A stretch of 54,065 nucleotides of DNA, taken from the NCBI GenBank assembly GCA_006844705.1, contig SPJS01000105.1:1-54065 (forward strand). Reading direction: 5' to 3'. The stretch is from Methylococcaceae bacterium (GTDB lineage Bacteria; Pseudomonadota; Gammaproteobacteria; Methylococcales; Methylomonadaceae). The position numbers were made by a program, and so were the translations under genes. The notes under the pieces are model-generated. The model was not told the DNA's origin, did no database searches, and was given only the letters and a program-made list of their open reading frames with translations. Positions 26,432-35,345 of the stretch are shown in pieces (the first letter of the stretch is position 1; the number at the start of each line of letters is the position of its first letter).

Positions 26432-27463
26432 ATGATCATGTTAGAACTCGTAATAACACTTTCTGCCATGCTGCTTGCATTTTTTGTTTCGTTAGTAATG
26501 TTGCAAAAAAGCAGTACCCGTAAACATCGGGTACGGCAGGATTTTGATACCTTGCAGACGGCAAGACAGTTGAATTGCGATACGCGGTCAGAAAAAAATA
26601 TGACGAAGCTAGGCCTAAAACCTTTTTATATTAAGACTGAATCCCCTGAAGTCATTCAGAAGGAGTGTAAAACCATATTCTATCTTGGTGTTTTTTACTG
26701 TTTGTTATTTGTCGGTTGGGCCGGTTTCATGGCTGCAGAAGGACTTATGAATGTAGCTGCGCTTTCTTTTGCCATAGCCGTTGTCAGTGTGATCGCATTG
26801 ATTTTAAGAGAACATAAAATTATTCGAGGAAATACGGAGGTTGATCGTTTGCGTCGAGACATCTCCGCCTATGAAAACAATTATTCGCCAGCCCACGTAG
26901 AGACAAAAGGTGCAAAACCAGTGGTTGAGAAGCCTCAAGTTACCCGCTCAACTGCTCGGGAATCTGGTGTCGTAAGTGAACAGTTAAATATCACAGAGTT
27001 TTATGAGGTTGCAGATAAAAGTGGACACGTACCTCAGGATGCAACGTTAAAAAGACATGTTATCAGTCATCTCATTGCGGAGCTTCAAGCTGAAATGGGC
27101 TTAATGCCTACTGATTGTACGTTAAAACGTCATTATGTGGCGACCTTGAAGGCTAAACTTGATGACTACTTGTCAGCTACCCTGGATGAGGTAAGTGAAA
27201 GTCAGCCAGCAGCAGAAACTTTGTTTAGTTCAGTTCTTGATTTAAGAGATTACATGTTGCCGGGTAACAGAATTGCGCATTTTTTATCGGATGATATTCA
27301 CCTCCCTGAAGATGCAACGCTACGGCGCCATTTTCTGGCCGGTTTGCATGATGAAATTGAACAGTGTCATGGTCAAAGGCCCTCTGACTCATCTTTAAAA
27401 AGACATTTCGACAATATGATTGATTCTGAAATGGATGAAGTCATTCATCACGGCCATGCATAA
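26432..27463 (+). CDS. Membrane protein with duplicated TLKRH repeats, unknown function
   Basis: A 343-residue protein I do not recognise. Predicted membrane helices lie at residues 4-24, 82-103 and 107-126; the rest is soluble. The soluble part holds four copies of a 25-residue unit with core P-x-D-x-(T/S)-L-(K/R)-R-H: TLKRH at 205-209, TLKRH at 230-234, TLRRH at 296-300 and SLKRH at 321-325. They form two pairs with the same 25-residue period and a similar lead-in, so an approximately 50-residue double unit was duplicated. The strong ribosome site GAGGAGG and a bidirectional terminator show it is a single-gene unit. Confidence 0.65.
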   Translation: MIMLELVITLSAMLLAFFVSLVMLQKSSTRKHRVRQDFDTLQTARQLNCDTRSEKNMTKLGLKPFYIKTESPEVIQKECKTIFYLGVFYCLLFVGWAGFMAAEGLMNVAALSFAIAVVSVIALILREHKIIRGNTEVDRLRRDISAYENNYSPAHVETKGAKPVVEKPQVTRSTARESGVVSEQLNITEFYEVADKSGHVPQDATLKRHVISHLIAELQAEMGLMPTDCTLKRHYVATLKAKLDDYLSATLDEVSESQPAAETLFSSVLDLRDYMLPGNRIAHFLSDDIHLPEDATLRRHFLAGLHDEIEQCHGQRPSDSSLKRHFDNMIDSEMDEVIHHGHA

Positions 27464-27470
27464 ATAAAAT

Positions 27471-27491
27471 AGGCCCGGACGTTCCGGGCCT
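27471..27491. terminator. Bidirectional terminator hairpin
   Basis: A perfect 9-bp inverted repeat, AGGCCCGGA and TCCGGGCCT around CGT, between two convergent stop codons. Short T runs on each side suit termination in both directions. Confidence 0.8.
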
Positions 27492-27493
27492 TG

Positions 27494-28015
27494 TTATGTC
27501 GTTTGGGATTTTTGTTTTCGGTTGTTCCAGCGTTTTAAAACGATATAACGCCAGAAGGCCTGAATTCCAAAATAGCCGCCCGCAGAACAAAAGGCACCTA
27601 TTACCAGGCTGCCCAGTATGAGTGGGCCACCAATATCTCCAATCCCTTCCAGAATTTTAGTCACTGAAAACTCCATATTTCCTTCTGGTAAATCCCTGCC
27701 CATCAAAAATAAACCAAACATGTAGGCGGCATAAAAAAATGGAGGGATCGTGATGGGATTGGTTATCCAAACCAAAGCGACAGAGATGGGCAGGTTAGCA
27801 CGAAAATACAGAGCACCAAAAGCGGCCATGACCATTTGTCCAGGAAAGGGAATCCATGCTGCAAGTAACCCCACTGCAAATGCATTTGCGACTGAGTGAC
27901 GGGTGAGATGCCAAAGATTTGGGTTGTGCAGGCGCTTGCCAAGAAACTGAAGATGCTTATGATTTTTGATAGCTTCAGTTGAAGGCATGAATTTTTTAAT
28001 TATTCTTTTAGGCAT
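27494..28015 (-). CDS. DUF2062 membrane protein
   Basis: A 173-residue protein matching DUF2062: NLWHLTRHSVANAFAVGLLAAWIPFPGQM-type sequence starts the domain near residue 33, followed by ALVWITNPITIPPFFYAAY and two further hydrophobic stretches. About three to four membrane helices. The biochemical role of the family is not established. It ends at the shared terminator and diverges from comEC by 128 nt. Confidence 0.8.
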   Translation of the reverse strand: MPKRIIKKFMPSTEAIKNHKHLQFLGKRLHNPNLWHLTRHSVANAFAVGLLAAWIPFPGQMVMAAFGALYFRANLPISVALVWITNPITIPPFFYAAYMFGLFLMGRDLPEGNMEFSVTKILEGIGDIGGPLILGSLVIGAFCSAGGYFGIQAFWRYIVLKRWNNRKQKSQTT

Positions 28016-28143
28016 GGTGGTGTTTGTTTCTAAACAGGTTGCTGATTCTAACAGTTTTTTTTTATCTTTGAAGCAGCAAAGCGGGGAAAGTTTCAGACAC
28101 TTTTCTCTATGTTAATGACGGGAAACAATGAGTCGTTTTATGT

Positions 28144-30414
28144 ATGATTGTTAATGGATTTTTCTTGTTGTGTGGCGTTTTACTGGTGCAACAATTAGCC
28201 CTACTTCCTGATGTAAAAATGATGGTCGGGCTTTGGGTGGTGACTGGCATTCTGTTTTTACGTCAACATTGGCCATTGTTCTTTTTGTGTTTTGCCGTGA
28301 GTGGGTCAATCTTGTTTGCACAACTCAGACTGAATGATCAGCTGGATGAATCGTTACAGGGAAGAGATATTACCATTCAAGGAATCGTCAATGGTTTACC
28401 CGCCGTTGATGAAAATCGTGTGCGATTCGATATTAAGGTGATTCAGGCGGATGCGGAAATACCTGATTTGATCAGAATAAGCTGGTATTGGCCAGACACG
28501 TCAATCAAGGCAGGTCAACGTTGGAAGATGAACGTCAGATTAAAAAAGCCGCATGGTCATTTAAATACAGCGGGGTTTGATTATCAAAAATGGCTTTTTG
28601 AGAAAGGGATTGGAGCGACCGGGTATGTTAGAAACAAGCCGAAGCCTGAATTATTAGACGATATCAGCCCTTTTTCCTTGTCTGTTTTACGCCAAAAAAT
28701 TGCTGACCAGGTGTATCAAAATTTTCAACAGAGTCAGCATTTGGGTCTGGTGTTGGCGCTAAGTCTGGGGGAAAGAGGGAAACTGGACAAACATCACTGG
28801 GAGGTGTTGAGAAGGACGGGCACCAGTCATCTTGTTGCAATATCTGGGCTACATATTGGGTTGATTGCAAGTTTGGCGTTTTATATTGGCCGACGTGGCT
28901 GGCAACTGACCGGGATCGCACGGTTTTCATCAGTACAGGCTGGAATCTATTGCGCATTACTGGCCGCTGTATTTTATGCGTTTCTCGCCGGATTCATGTT
29001 ACCTACACAACGATCCCTGGTCATGCTCGGTCTGATTATGCTTGCAGTATTGTGGAAACGTCACATCAATGTGCGCCACGTGTTTGTCTATACATTCTGT
29101 TTAGTGGTGTTAATGAATCCAATGAGTATCCTGTCTGCCAGTTTATGGCTGTCATTTGGCGCTGTAGGATTGATACTGTTTTTATTGGCAGGACGACTGA
29201 AACAAGGAAATGCCTGGATGGCCATGGGCAAAATTAATGTACTTATCGGGGTGGGCTTGATGCCCATATTAATGTTGAATTTTCAGCAAATATCATTAAT
29301 TTCTCCCATAGCTAATATTCTGGCTGTTCCGTTACTTAGTCTATGTGTTGTTCCATTACTGTTTTGTGCTGTGATTTTTTTATGGATTTCACCGGTGATA
29401 GCTGAAATATTGTTTTCCCTGCTGGAACACATATTGAATTTTTTCTGGGAAATGTTGGCATTCTTTGCAGGGCTGCCTGCCGCCAGTATGGAAACGCATC
29501 AACCAGGGTTAATTGCAGTTTTATTGGCATTGGTTGGGGTTTTGCTTTGTTTTTCACCTAAAGGAATACCGGCGCGATATTTAGGCATTGTTTTATGCTT
29601 TCCATTGATATTCAACCAGCATAAACCACTCTCAGAACAACAATTCAGGTTTAGTTTACTTGACGTAGGGCAAGGCCTCGCTGGGGTTATTCAGACGAGG
29701 AATCACATCTTGGTCTATGATGCAGGGCCTCGCTATTCGAGTCGATTTGATATGGGACAACAGGTTGTAATCCCTGTCTTAAAATCGTTAAATGCCACTC
29801 AGCTGGATACCTTGCTGGTCAGCCATGCGGACAATGATCATAGTGGCGGTGTCCAAAGCATCCTGGCCCATTTGCCGGTAGACGATGTAATTGTATCGTC
29901 GGCTGGGATTGTTGATCGTCAGTATTCATTATGCCAAAGCAAACAGAACTGGGTATGGGATGGCGTGCAGTTTAATCTGCTTTCTCCGCCATCAACGCGA
30001 TTTTTTAATGGCAAGAATAATAATTCCTGTGTATTACAGGTGTCCACGCCTGATTTTACCTTGTTGTTGACGGGAGATATTGAACAGGAGGCTGAACAAT
30101 GGCTGGTCAATGAATATGCCGAAACATTGCGCAGTGATGTTTTGGTGGCGCCCCATCACGGCAGTCAGACGTCATCAAGTCAACACTTTCTTCAGCACGT
30201 TGCACCGCATGCTGTCTTGATTTCAGCAGGCTACAAAAACCGCTATCGGATGCCGCATAAACACGTGATCAATCGATATGAGCGGTTGGGTATAAAGTGG
30301 TGGAATACGGCCGATACAGGAGCGATGACATTTGATTCAACAGACTGGCAAAACCCTGAATTGTTAAATGTCACTCAGGGAAAGTATTGGCACAGACAAT
30401 CCGCAATGCGTTAA
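28144..30414 (+). CDS. comEC: ComEC/Rec2 DNA-uptake channel protein
   Basis: A 756-residue polytopic protein. An N-terminal soluble OB-like domain (about residues 60-190) is followed by the Competence domain, with HLVAISGLHIGLIA near residues 230-243 and multiple helices to about 490. A C-terminal metallo-beta-lactamase-like domain holds SHADNDHSGG near 559-568 and APHHGSQTSSS near 675-685. The protein forms the inner-membrane channel through which single-stranded DNA enters during transformation. The stop shares TTAA with the stop of the convergent fnr gene. Type IV pilus genes are not in the window. Confidence 0.95.
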   Translation: MIVNGFFLLCGVLLVQQLALLPDVKMMVGLWVVTGILFLRQHWPLFFLCFAVSGSILFAQLRLNDQLDESLQGRDITIQGIVNGLPAVDENRVRFDIKVIQADAEIPDLIRISWYWPDTSIKAGQRWKMNVRLKKPHGHLNTAGFDYQKWLFEKGIGATGYVRNKPKPELLDDISPFSLSVLRQKIADQVYQNFQQSQHLGLVLALSLGERGKLDKHHWEVLRRTGTSHLVAISGLHIGLIASLAFYIGRRGWQLTGIARFSSVQAGIYCALLAAVFYAFLAGFMLPTQRSLVMLGLIMLAVLWKRHINVRHVFVYTFCLVVLMNPMSILSASLWLSFGAVGLILFLLAGRLKQGNAWMAMGKINVLIGVGLMPILMLNFQQISLISPIANILAVPLLSLCVVPLLFCAVIFLWISPVIAEILFSLLEHILNFFWEMLAFFAGLPAASMETHQPGLIAVLLALVGVLLCFSPKGIPARYLGIVLCFPLIFNQHKPLSEQQFRFSLLDVGQGLAGVIQTRNHILVYDAGPRYSSRFDMGQQVVIPVLKSLNATQLDTLLVSHADNDHSGGVQSILAHLPVDDVIVSSAGIVDRQYSLCQSKQNWVWDGVQFNLLSPPSTRFFNGKNNNSCVLQVSTPDFTLLLTGDIEQEAEQWLVNEYAETLRSDVLVAPHHGSQTSSSQHFLQHVAPHAVLISAGYKNRYRMPHKHVINRYERLGIKWWNTADTGAMTFDSTDWQNPELLNVTQGKYWHRQSAMR

Positions 30415-31121
30415 TTTCGATAAATTGCGCGTAACTTTTCCGCATTAAGAATTTTAATGAGTTTTCGGTTCACAGATATTAACTCCTGAGTTTGAAATTG
30501 TTTAAGCATGCGACTGACAGTTTCAAGCGTGAGCCCCAGGTGTTCGCCTATTTCCTGGCGGGTTAAAGGCAGGTAAAACTCATTGGATGCAAATCCCCTG
30601 GCATGCAGTCTGTCCGCCAGTCCAGTTAAAAATAGGCTCAGTTTTTCATCAGCGGGACATTTATTGGAGATGATCTGTTGTTGTGCTTTGTTAATATTAT
30701 CGCTGCAATGCTTGAATAATTCCCGGTTGACCGAAGGAATCTTGTGGCTGATCTGTTCCAGGTTTTCAGCAGGTAATATGCAAAAACTTATTTTGTCCAG
30801 TGCGATCGCCGAACAGTTATAGTGCTCCTGATAAAGACCGTCAAAGCCGAGAATTTCACCGGGAAGAGAAACACTGAGGATATGTTCATTACCGTGGCCA
30901 TCAATGTTTACCAGTTTGGCTGCTCCCGATTTTAATGCAATGATGCGGGTAAAAGGGTCACCCTGGCGGTAGATATATTCTCCCTTATCCAGCATACCGT
31001 TGGTTTTGACTTCTAGGCTCAGACTGTCTATTTCATCAGCACTTAGTCCGCGTGGCAGGCAAATTGCGTCTAGGTTGCAATTATTACAACTGACTTGAAA
31101 ATGCTTATTCATGTTGTCCAA
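30411..31121 (-). CDS. fnr: FNR-type oxygen-sensing regulator (Crp/Fnr family)
   Basis: A 236-residue Crp/Fnr protein. The N-terminal cluster C12-x2-C15-x5-C21, with C114 in the sequence SFCILP placed like Cys122 of E. coli FNR, predicts an oxygen-labile [4Fe-4S] cluster. The cyclic-nucleotide-like barrel spans about residues 25-145. The helix-turn-helix LTRQEIGEHLGLTLETVSRML has the E-x-x-S-R recognition-helix contacts that read TTGAT half-sites. It should activate or repress genes on oxygen loss. A perfect FNR site lies upstream in the divergent region (31272-31285), so autoregulation and control of the facing lipoprotein gene are both plausible. Confidence 0.93.
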   Translation of the reverse strand: MDNMNKHFQVSCNNCNLDAICLPRGLSADEIDSLSLEVKTNGMLDKGEYIYRQGDPFTRIIALKSGAAKLVNIDGHGNEHILSVSLPGEILGFDGLYQEHYNCSAIALDKISFCILPAENLEQISHKIPSVNRELFKHCSDNINKAQQQIISNKCPADEKLSLFLTGLADRLHARGFASNEFYLPLTRQEIGEHLGLTLETVSRMLKQFQTQELISVNRKLIKILNAEKLRAIYRN

Positions 31122-31271
31122 AAGTCACCTTTACAAAATAATTCCAGCAGGCAAAATGCCTGAACAATCAACATTATGCCTTAATTTGCCATATTTATTC
31201 GAGTGCCCCAAGACTAAAATGACAGATTTTCAATGTATTAATAAAACAATTCATAATTTAAGCTGCTTTTA

Positions 31272-31285
31272 TTGATCTATATCAA
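31272..31285. promoter_or_regulatory. FNR box
   Basis: TTGATCTATATCAA is a perfect match to the FNR consensus TTGAT-N4-ATCAA and is extended by one base to ATTGAT/ATCAAT. Its centre lies about 103 nt before the lipoprotein ATG at 31382. If the site acts from position -41.5, transcription would start near 31320, and TGTATT at 31305-31310 is the nearest -10-like sequence. Confidence 0.85.
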
Positions 31286-31381
31286 TATCCGGTTTTTTGT
31301 GTGATGTATTCTGAACCCGCTCGTTAACACGAGGCAAGAAAATCAGCCCCCGGTTGATTCATAATAACTAAGGAGTACAAC

Positions 31382-31510
31382 ATGAATAATATTTTGAATA
31401 CATTCGTTATCGCAGCTGTTATTGCTATCACTATGAGTGGATGCGGTACAGGTTCTGATTCAGCAAGCATGGGAACACAATCTTCTGTTTCACAAGCCAC
31501 GTTGAAATAA
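31382..31510 (+). CDS. Small lipoprotein (42 aa), probably FNR-controlled
   Basis: A 42-codon gene. The ATG follows AAGGAG at 31371-31376. The product has a hydrophobic helix (about residues 6-18) and the lipobox M-S-G-C with Cys21 as the lipidated residue, leaving a mature peptide of 22 residues rich in Ser, Gly, Thr and Gln. This makes it an entericidin-sized lipoprotein, but I see no family match. It lies alone between fnr and a convergent HAD gene, with an FNR box upstream, suggesting oxygen-dependent expression. Function unknown. The combination of ribosome site, lipobox and upstream box supports a real gene. Confidence 0.75.
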   Translation: MNNILNTFVIAAVIAITMSGCGTGSDSASMGTQSSVSQATLK

Positions 31511-31581
31511 CGCGTTTTAAAACATTCTCTCTACTATGTTGATGGGTGGGTTGTGTGGATTTCAATCCATCCATGAAACAT

Positions 31582-32358
31582 TTAAATTATAAATTCCTTC
31601 AATTCTGCGATTGAATCAATCGTCATGTTTGGCTTGATCGCGCTTTTTTTTGCATATTGCTCACGATACTTTCCGGTTTTAACCTGAATGCCAAACAGAC
31701 CGGCCTGTTGACCACCGCCAATATCCGAATCAATATCATCACCAATAATAGCGACGTGTTCTGCTGATAATTGCATATCCATCAGGGCAGCATTAAAAAA
31801 GTCAGTCGAAGGTTTACCCATGATGATGGCCTGTGTCTGACTGGCATATTCAAGGGCTTCTATAAAGCCACCGATATCCATTTGCAGACCATGTTCAGTT
31901 TGCCAAAAGCGGTTTTTGTGGATGGCAATAAGCTGGGCGCCATTCACCAATAAATTAAACGTCTGGTTTAATAACGGGTACGACCACTGGTCGCCTATGT
32001 CGCCAATCACGACAAAGTCAGCTTCAACAGCGGACTGCTTAAATGCATGAAAATCCTTTTTTACATCTTCAGCTAACAGTAATTGACAGACAGGATTCGT
32101 AAATTGCTGCAGGTAAATCAAGGTCGCACGGGTTGCACTGATAATTTCATTCTCATTGATGGCAAAGCCCAAGCGATGCATTTTTTGCTGCAATGAGGAT
32201 AACGACAACGTACTGGTGTTGGTGATAAAACGGCAGCTATAACCCGCTTTCTTAATGTCTGAAACTGTGTCAATGGCCCCTTCAATGACCTGATTACCTA
32301 CATAAAGCACACCGTCCAGATCAAACAAAATGCCTCGAATGGAATTTGGAAGATACAT
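31582..32358 (-). CDS. HAD-IIA family hydrolase (NagD/LHPP-like)
   Basis: A 258-residue phosphatase of the HAD superfamily. Motif I is FDLDGVLYVG near residues 12-21; motif II Thr/Ser lies in FITNTST; motif III Lys is likely in IIMGKPS; motif IV is IGDDIDSDIGGG near 206-217. The cap placement fits subclass IIA, as in NagD, LHPP and related sugar- or lysine-phosphate phosphatases. The substrate cannot be told from motifs. It is a single gene, convergent with the small lipoprotein and divergent from the NCS2 permease. Confidence 0.85.
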   Translation of the reverse strand: MYLPNSIRGILFDLDGVLYVGNQVIEGAIDTVSDIKKAGYSCRFITNTSTLSLSSLQQKMHRLGFAINENEIISATRATLIYLQQFTNPVCQLLLAEDVKKDFHAFKQSAVEADFVVIGDIGDQWSYPLLNQTFNLLVNGAQLIAIHKNRFWQTEHGLQMDIGGFIEALEYASQTQAIIMGKPSTDFFNAALMDMQLSAEHVAIIGDDIDSDIGGGQQAGLFGIQVKTGKYREQYAKKSAIKPNMTIDSIAELKEFII

Positions 32359-32511
32359 TGCCAGTTCCTATGCCCGCGTTTTTATTAGACTAAAGATTAT
32401 GGCTGATGTTCAGAATTGGAGTGAGTTAAATCAAGCAAATATGTTTGACTTGGCTATACACATTCCTGCTGTGATATGGTTTAGCGCAAGTTACATTTAG
32501 AGACGTTTGCT

Positions 32512-34062
32512 ATGAAATGGTTTGTCCTTGAGGATATCGACGGTTTTTTTGGTCTGGCGCTGGATAATCTGGTCCAATTGCTGGTGATTGTCAGCCTGTG
32601 CAAATATGTTTTGGGTTTTTCAGATGGACTTGTCTACCAGAAAATTTTGCCCGGATCCGCGGTTTCTCTGTTAATCGGAAATATATATTACGCTTGGCAG
32701 GCACGCAAGCTGGCGATGGCGCAAGGACGTGATGATTATTGTGCCTTGCCCTACGGGATAAACACGGTTTCGTTATTTGCCTATGTGTTTCTGGTGATGC
32801 TGCCAGCCAAATTAATGGCTCAGTCGCAAGGCATGGAAACCCCCGAACTGGTCGCCTGGCAGGTCGGTTTGCTGGCGTGTTTGGGATCCGGTTTGATTGA
32901 AATTGGCGGCGCATTTGTGGCCGATAAATTGCGCACAATTACTCCACGTGCCGCATTATTATCCACTTTGGCAGGTATTGCACTGACGTTTATCTCACTG
33001 GGATTTCTGTTTCGCAGCTATGCCAATCCGGTGGTAGGGCTGGTAACGCTGGCGGTCATTTTACTGGTGTATTTTGGGCGGGTAAAATTTAAAGGAGGCA
33101 TTCCGGGAGGACTCGTTGCTGTTGTATTGGGTATATTGCTATCCTGGATGACTGGGTTGGCGCCCGTGGGGGATTTGCCGAACAATGAACTGGGGCTATT
33201 CATGCCGCAACCGGTTCTGGCGGATTTATGGGCAGCAGTGTTGTCGCCATTCAGTCTGACATATTTATCGGTCATCATTCCGATGGGAGTATTTAATGTG
33301 ATTGGCTCACTGCAGAATATCGAGTCTGCAGAAGCAGCAGGTGATCACTATCCGGTGCAATCGTCCCTTATGGTAAATGGCTTGGGCACAGTCGCCGCCA
33401 GCTTGTTTGGATCCTGTTTTCCCACCACAATCTATATCGGTCACCCCGGTTGGAAGGCAATGGGCGCACGCGTCGGCTATTCCATACTCAATGCCATTTT
33501 CATCACGCTGATTTGCGTCACCGGCACACTGGCATTTATCGTATGGGCTGTGCCGATTGATGCAGGCATGGCCATCGTGTTGTGGATCGGTATTGTGATT
33601 GCTGCCCAAGCATTTCAAACTACTCCGCAACATCATGCACCTGCCGTAGTGATGGGCTTATTACCCGGCATCGCAGCCTGGGGTGCGTTTATGGCCAAAA
33701 GTGGGCTGCGTGCCGCAGACTATGGAACACAAGAGATGACGGCATTTTCGGCATCGTTACTGGATAATTTCAAGCAGGCAGATCTGTGGATGCATGGTGC
33801 ATTCGCTCTGGAGCAAGGCTTTATCTTAACCGCCATGATCTTGTCTGCATTAACCGTTTGCGTTATCGAACGTCGCTTTGTTCAGGCCGCCTGCTGGAGC
33901 ACGGCGGCATCTGTTCTATCATTGGCAGGTTTGATTCATTCCTACCAATGGACACCGGCAGATACAGCATTATCATTGACCCCGGCCTGGGAATGGGGGA
34001 TGGCGTATGCCGTGGTTGCACTGGTATTTGTCAGCTCGAAATATTTAGTGATCAAAGACTAA
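32512..34062 (+). CDS. NCS2-family permease (xanthine/uracil permease-like)
   Basis: A 516-residue inner-membrane protein with 12-14 predicted helices. Features of the NCS2 (nucleobase-ascorbate) fold include YCALPYGINTVSLFAYVF near residues 79-96, and IPMGVFNVIGSLQNIESAEAAGDHYP near 255-280, where AzgA/UraA-type carriers keep an acidic substrate-binding residue. It probably imports a purine or related base with protons, but this subgroup is divergent and the ligand is not known. It stands alone; the downstream gene is on the other strand. Confidence 0.8.
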   Translation: MKWFVLEDIDGFFGLALDNLVQLLVIVSLCKYVLGFSDGLVYQKILPGSAVSLLIGNIYYAWQARKLAMAQGRDDYCALPYGINTVSLFAYVFLVMLPAKLMAQSQGMETPELVAWQVGLLACLGSGLIEIGGAFVADKLRTITPRAALLSTLAGIALTFISLGFLFRSYANPVVGLVTLAVILLVYFGRVKFKGGIPGGLVAVVLGILLSWMTGLAPVGDLPNNELGLFMPQPVLADLWAAVLSPFSLTYLSVIIPMGVFNVIGSLQNIESAEAAGDHYPVQSSLMVNGLGTVAASLFGSCFPTTIYIGHPGWKAMGARVGYSILNAIFITLICVTGTLAFIVWAVPIDAGMAIVLWIGIVIAAQAFQTTPQHHAPAVVMGLLPGIAAWGAFMAKSGLRAADYGTQEMTAFSASLLDNFKQADLWMHGAFALEQGFILTAMILSALTVCVIERRFVQAACWSTAASVLSLAGLIHSYQWTPADTALSLTPAWEWGMAYAVVALVFVSSKYLVIKD

Positions 34063-34097
34063 AGCCAGTTCGAAAACCAGGATGGCCAAATGAATGA

Positions 34098-34757
34098 TTA
34101 TCGTTTGTTCAAAGACAAGTATCCGAATACGGATCCAGCAAGCAAGAAAATAAGGGTGAACAAGCCAGGCATTAACGGAACAGATACAGCTTCAGACTCA
34201 GGCTGTAATTCAAAATTAACCTGTAATTCTCCCGCCACATCATGAAACGCAAAATGGGCAGCAAAGCCTTTGGCCCATATCATCTCAAGGCCTCCTCCTG
34301 ATTGAGGAAAAGAGAATGGATTCAGCGTATTGAGAACTTCAGAAGCAATCGAATACGTGGCCGGATCCTGTTGGATATTGCGTTCAACCACTACAGTCCT
34401 GAGATTGTTTTCTACTGTGTTGGATAGCACTTTAAATCCAGCAGTATCACTGGTGACGCGACTGCCGGGCGACCGGTCAGCAAGATCCTGCTCAAACACG
34501 TTTCCATCACCCTGCGCAACGATTGCATAAGGGCCAACATCCATCGTACTTGCATCAAACCCAAAGCCAAACCATTTATGTGCATCGCCAGACATCGTCA
34601 GGCTCACCTTGCCTGTGAGGGTGTTCACTTGCATATCAAGCTGAGTGTTGCCAGCCGTTAAGCCGGTTGAAGCAGTGAACAGGTCAGCGTAGGTTAACGA
34701 AGAATTCACACTTAAAAAAGCAACGGGAACAAGCAATTTAAATAAGATTGAACGCAT
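34098..34757 (-). CDS. Secreted DOMON-like protein with C-terminal membrane anchor
   Basis: A 219-residue protein with a signal peptide (about residues 1-24), then a beta-sandwich region resembling a DOMON domain: WFGFGFDASTMDVGPYAIV near residues 62-80 with a later DR and VVVER strand. The end reads VPLMPG, then a hydrophobic helix, then LNKR, like the motif-helix-basic tail of exosortase/rhombosortase-type sorting signals but without a canonical PEP. DOMON domains bind haem or sugars; no axial ligand can be assigned. The tail could be a plain membrane anchor. Confidence 0.55.
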   Translation of the reverse strand: MRSILFKLLVPVAFLSVNSSLTYADLFTASTGLTAGNTQLDMQVNTLTGKVSLTMSGDAHKWFGFGFDASTMDVGPYAIVAQGDGNVFEQDLADRSPGSRVTSDTAGFKVLSNTVENNLRTVVVERNIQQDPATYSIASEVLNTLNPFSFPQSGGGLEMIWAKGFAAHFAFHDVAGELQVNFELQPESEAVSVPLMPGLFTLIFLLAGSVFGYLSLNKR

Positions 34758-34834
34758 AATAAATATTCGTTTGCGATAAAAGTTATCGTTATAGCGACTA
34801 TTTATTACTGGGTTATTAATGAATTAAATCTTAG

Positions 34835-34912
34835 GGAACCTCTGATCAAGTCCAATTATTTTTAGCGTGCTAAAACTGTCGCTAAATTCTAACCAACTTA
34901 ATCAGAGGTTCC
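34835..34912. repeat. MITE-like repeat, family B, short copy (78 bp)
   Basis: Terminal inverted repeats GGAACCTCTGAT and ATCAGAGGTTCC. The interior is nearly identical to both ends of the 156-bp copy at 53904-54059 but lacks its central hairpin; the junction lies at CGCTA, which occurs on both sides of the missing piece in the long copy. No open frame. Confidence 0.88.
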
Positions 34913-35009
34913 TGAGAAAATTGTTATTACTTGGTGGGTGTTTAGGTTCAGATTTTGTTAATTAGGCTAAAGTAGGATATACACGAAATGACTTAACTAG
35001 AGGTCGGTT

Positions 35010-35342
35010 ATGAAAAAGTTAGTTTTGCTGCTGATTGGCTTGTCTTTGACAACGCCTTGTCTGGCAAAAAAATACGGTAAAGAGAATAAACACAAGCAGC
35101 TCCCCCCTGGACTACAAAAAAAATATCAACGCACGGGCGAAATTCCTCCAGGCTGGCAAAAGAAGTTGAGAGAAGGTGAATATCTGGATCGGGAAATGTA
35201 TGAATCTGCCCATATCTATGGTCATCGCTATGGCGATTATACAGCGGGCGCGGGCAATGAAATTTTGCGGGTGGGTCACAAAATCCTGCGTATCAAGCGT
35301 GACACAAAGGAAATTCTGGATATTTTGGGTGTGACGCGCTGA
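35010..35342 (+). CDS. Small periplasmic protein with PPG(L/W)QKK repeats
   Basis: A 110-residue protein with a signal peptide ending near PCLAK (residue 19). The mature part is basic and contains LPPGLQKKYQRTG followed by IPPGWQKKLREG, two copies of a PPG-x-QKK unit at residues 31-38 and 46-52, like small stress- or virulence-linked periplasmic proteins of the RcnB/CigR type. The tail (VGHKILRIKRDTKEILDIL) is helical. The family's function is not known to me. AGAGGT precedes the ATG. The family B repeat lies just upstream. Confidence 0.65.
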   Translation: MKKLVLLLIGLSLTTPCLAKKYGKENKHKQLPPGLQKKYQRTGEIPPGWQKKLREGEYLDREMYESAHIYGHRYGDYTAGAGNEILRVGHKILRIKRDTKEILDILGVTR

Positions 35343-35345
35343 TGT

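Noticed and set aside
32445..32477. Promoter upstream of the NCS2 permease
   Set aside because: TTGACT and TGATAT are spaced by 21 bp, too far for a sigma70 promoter, and the closer alternative matches poorly.
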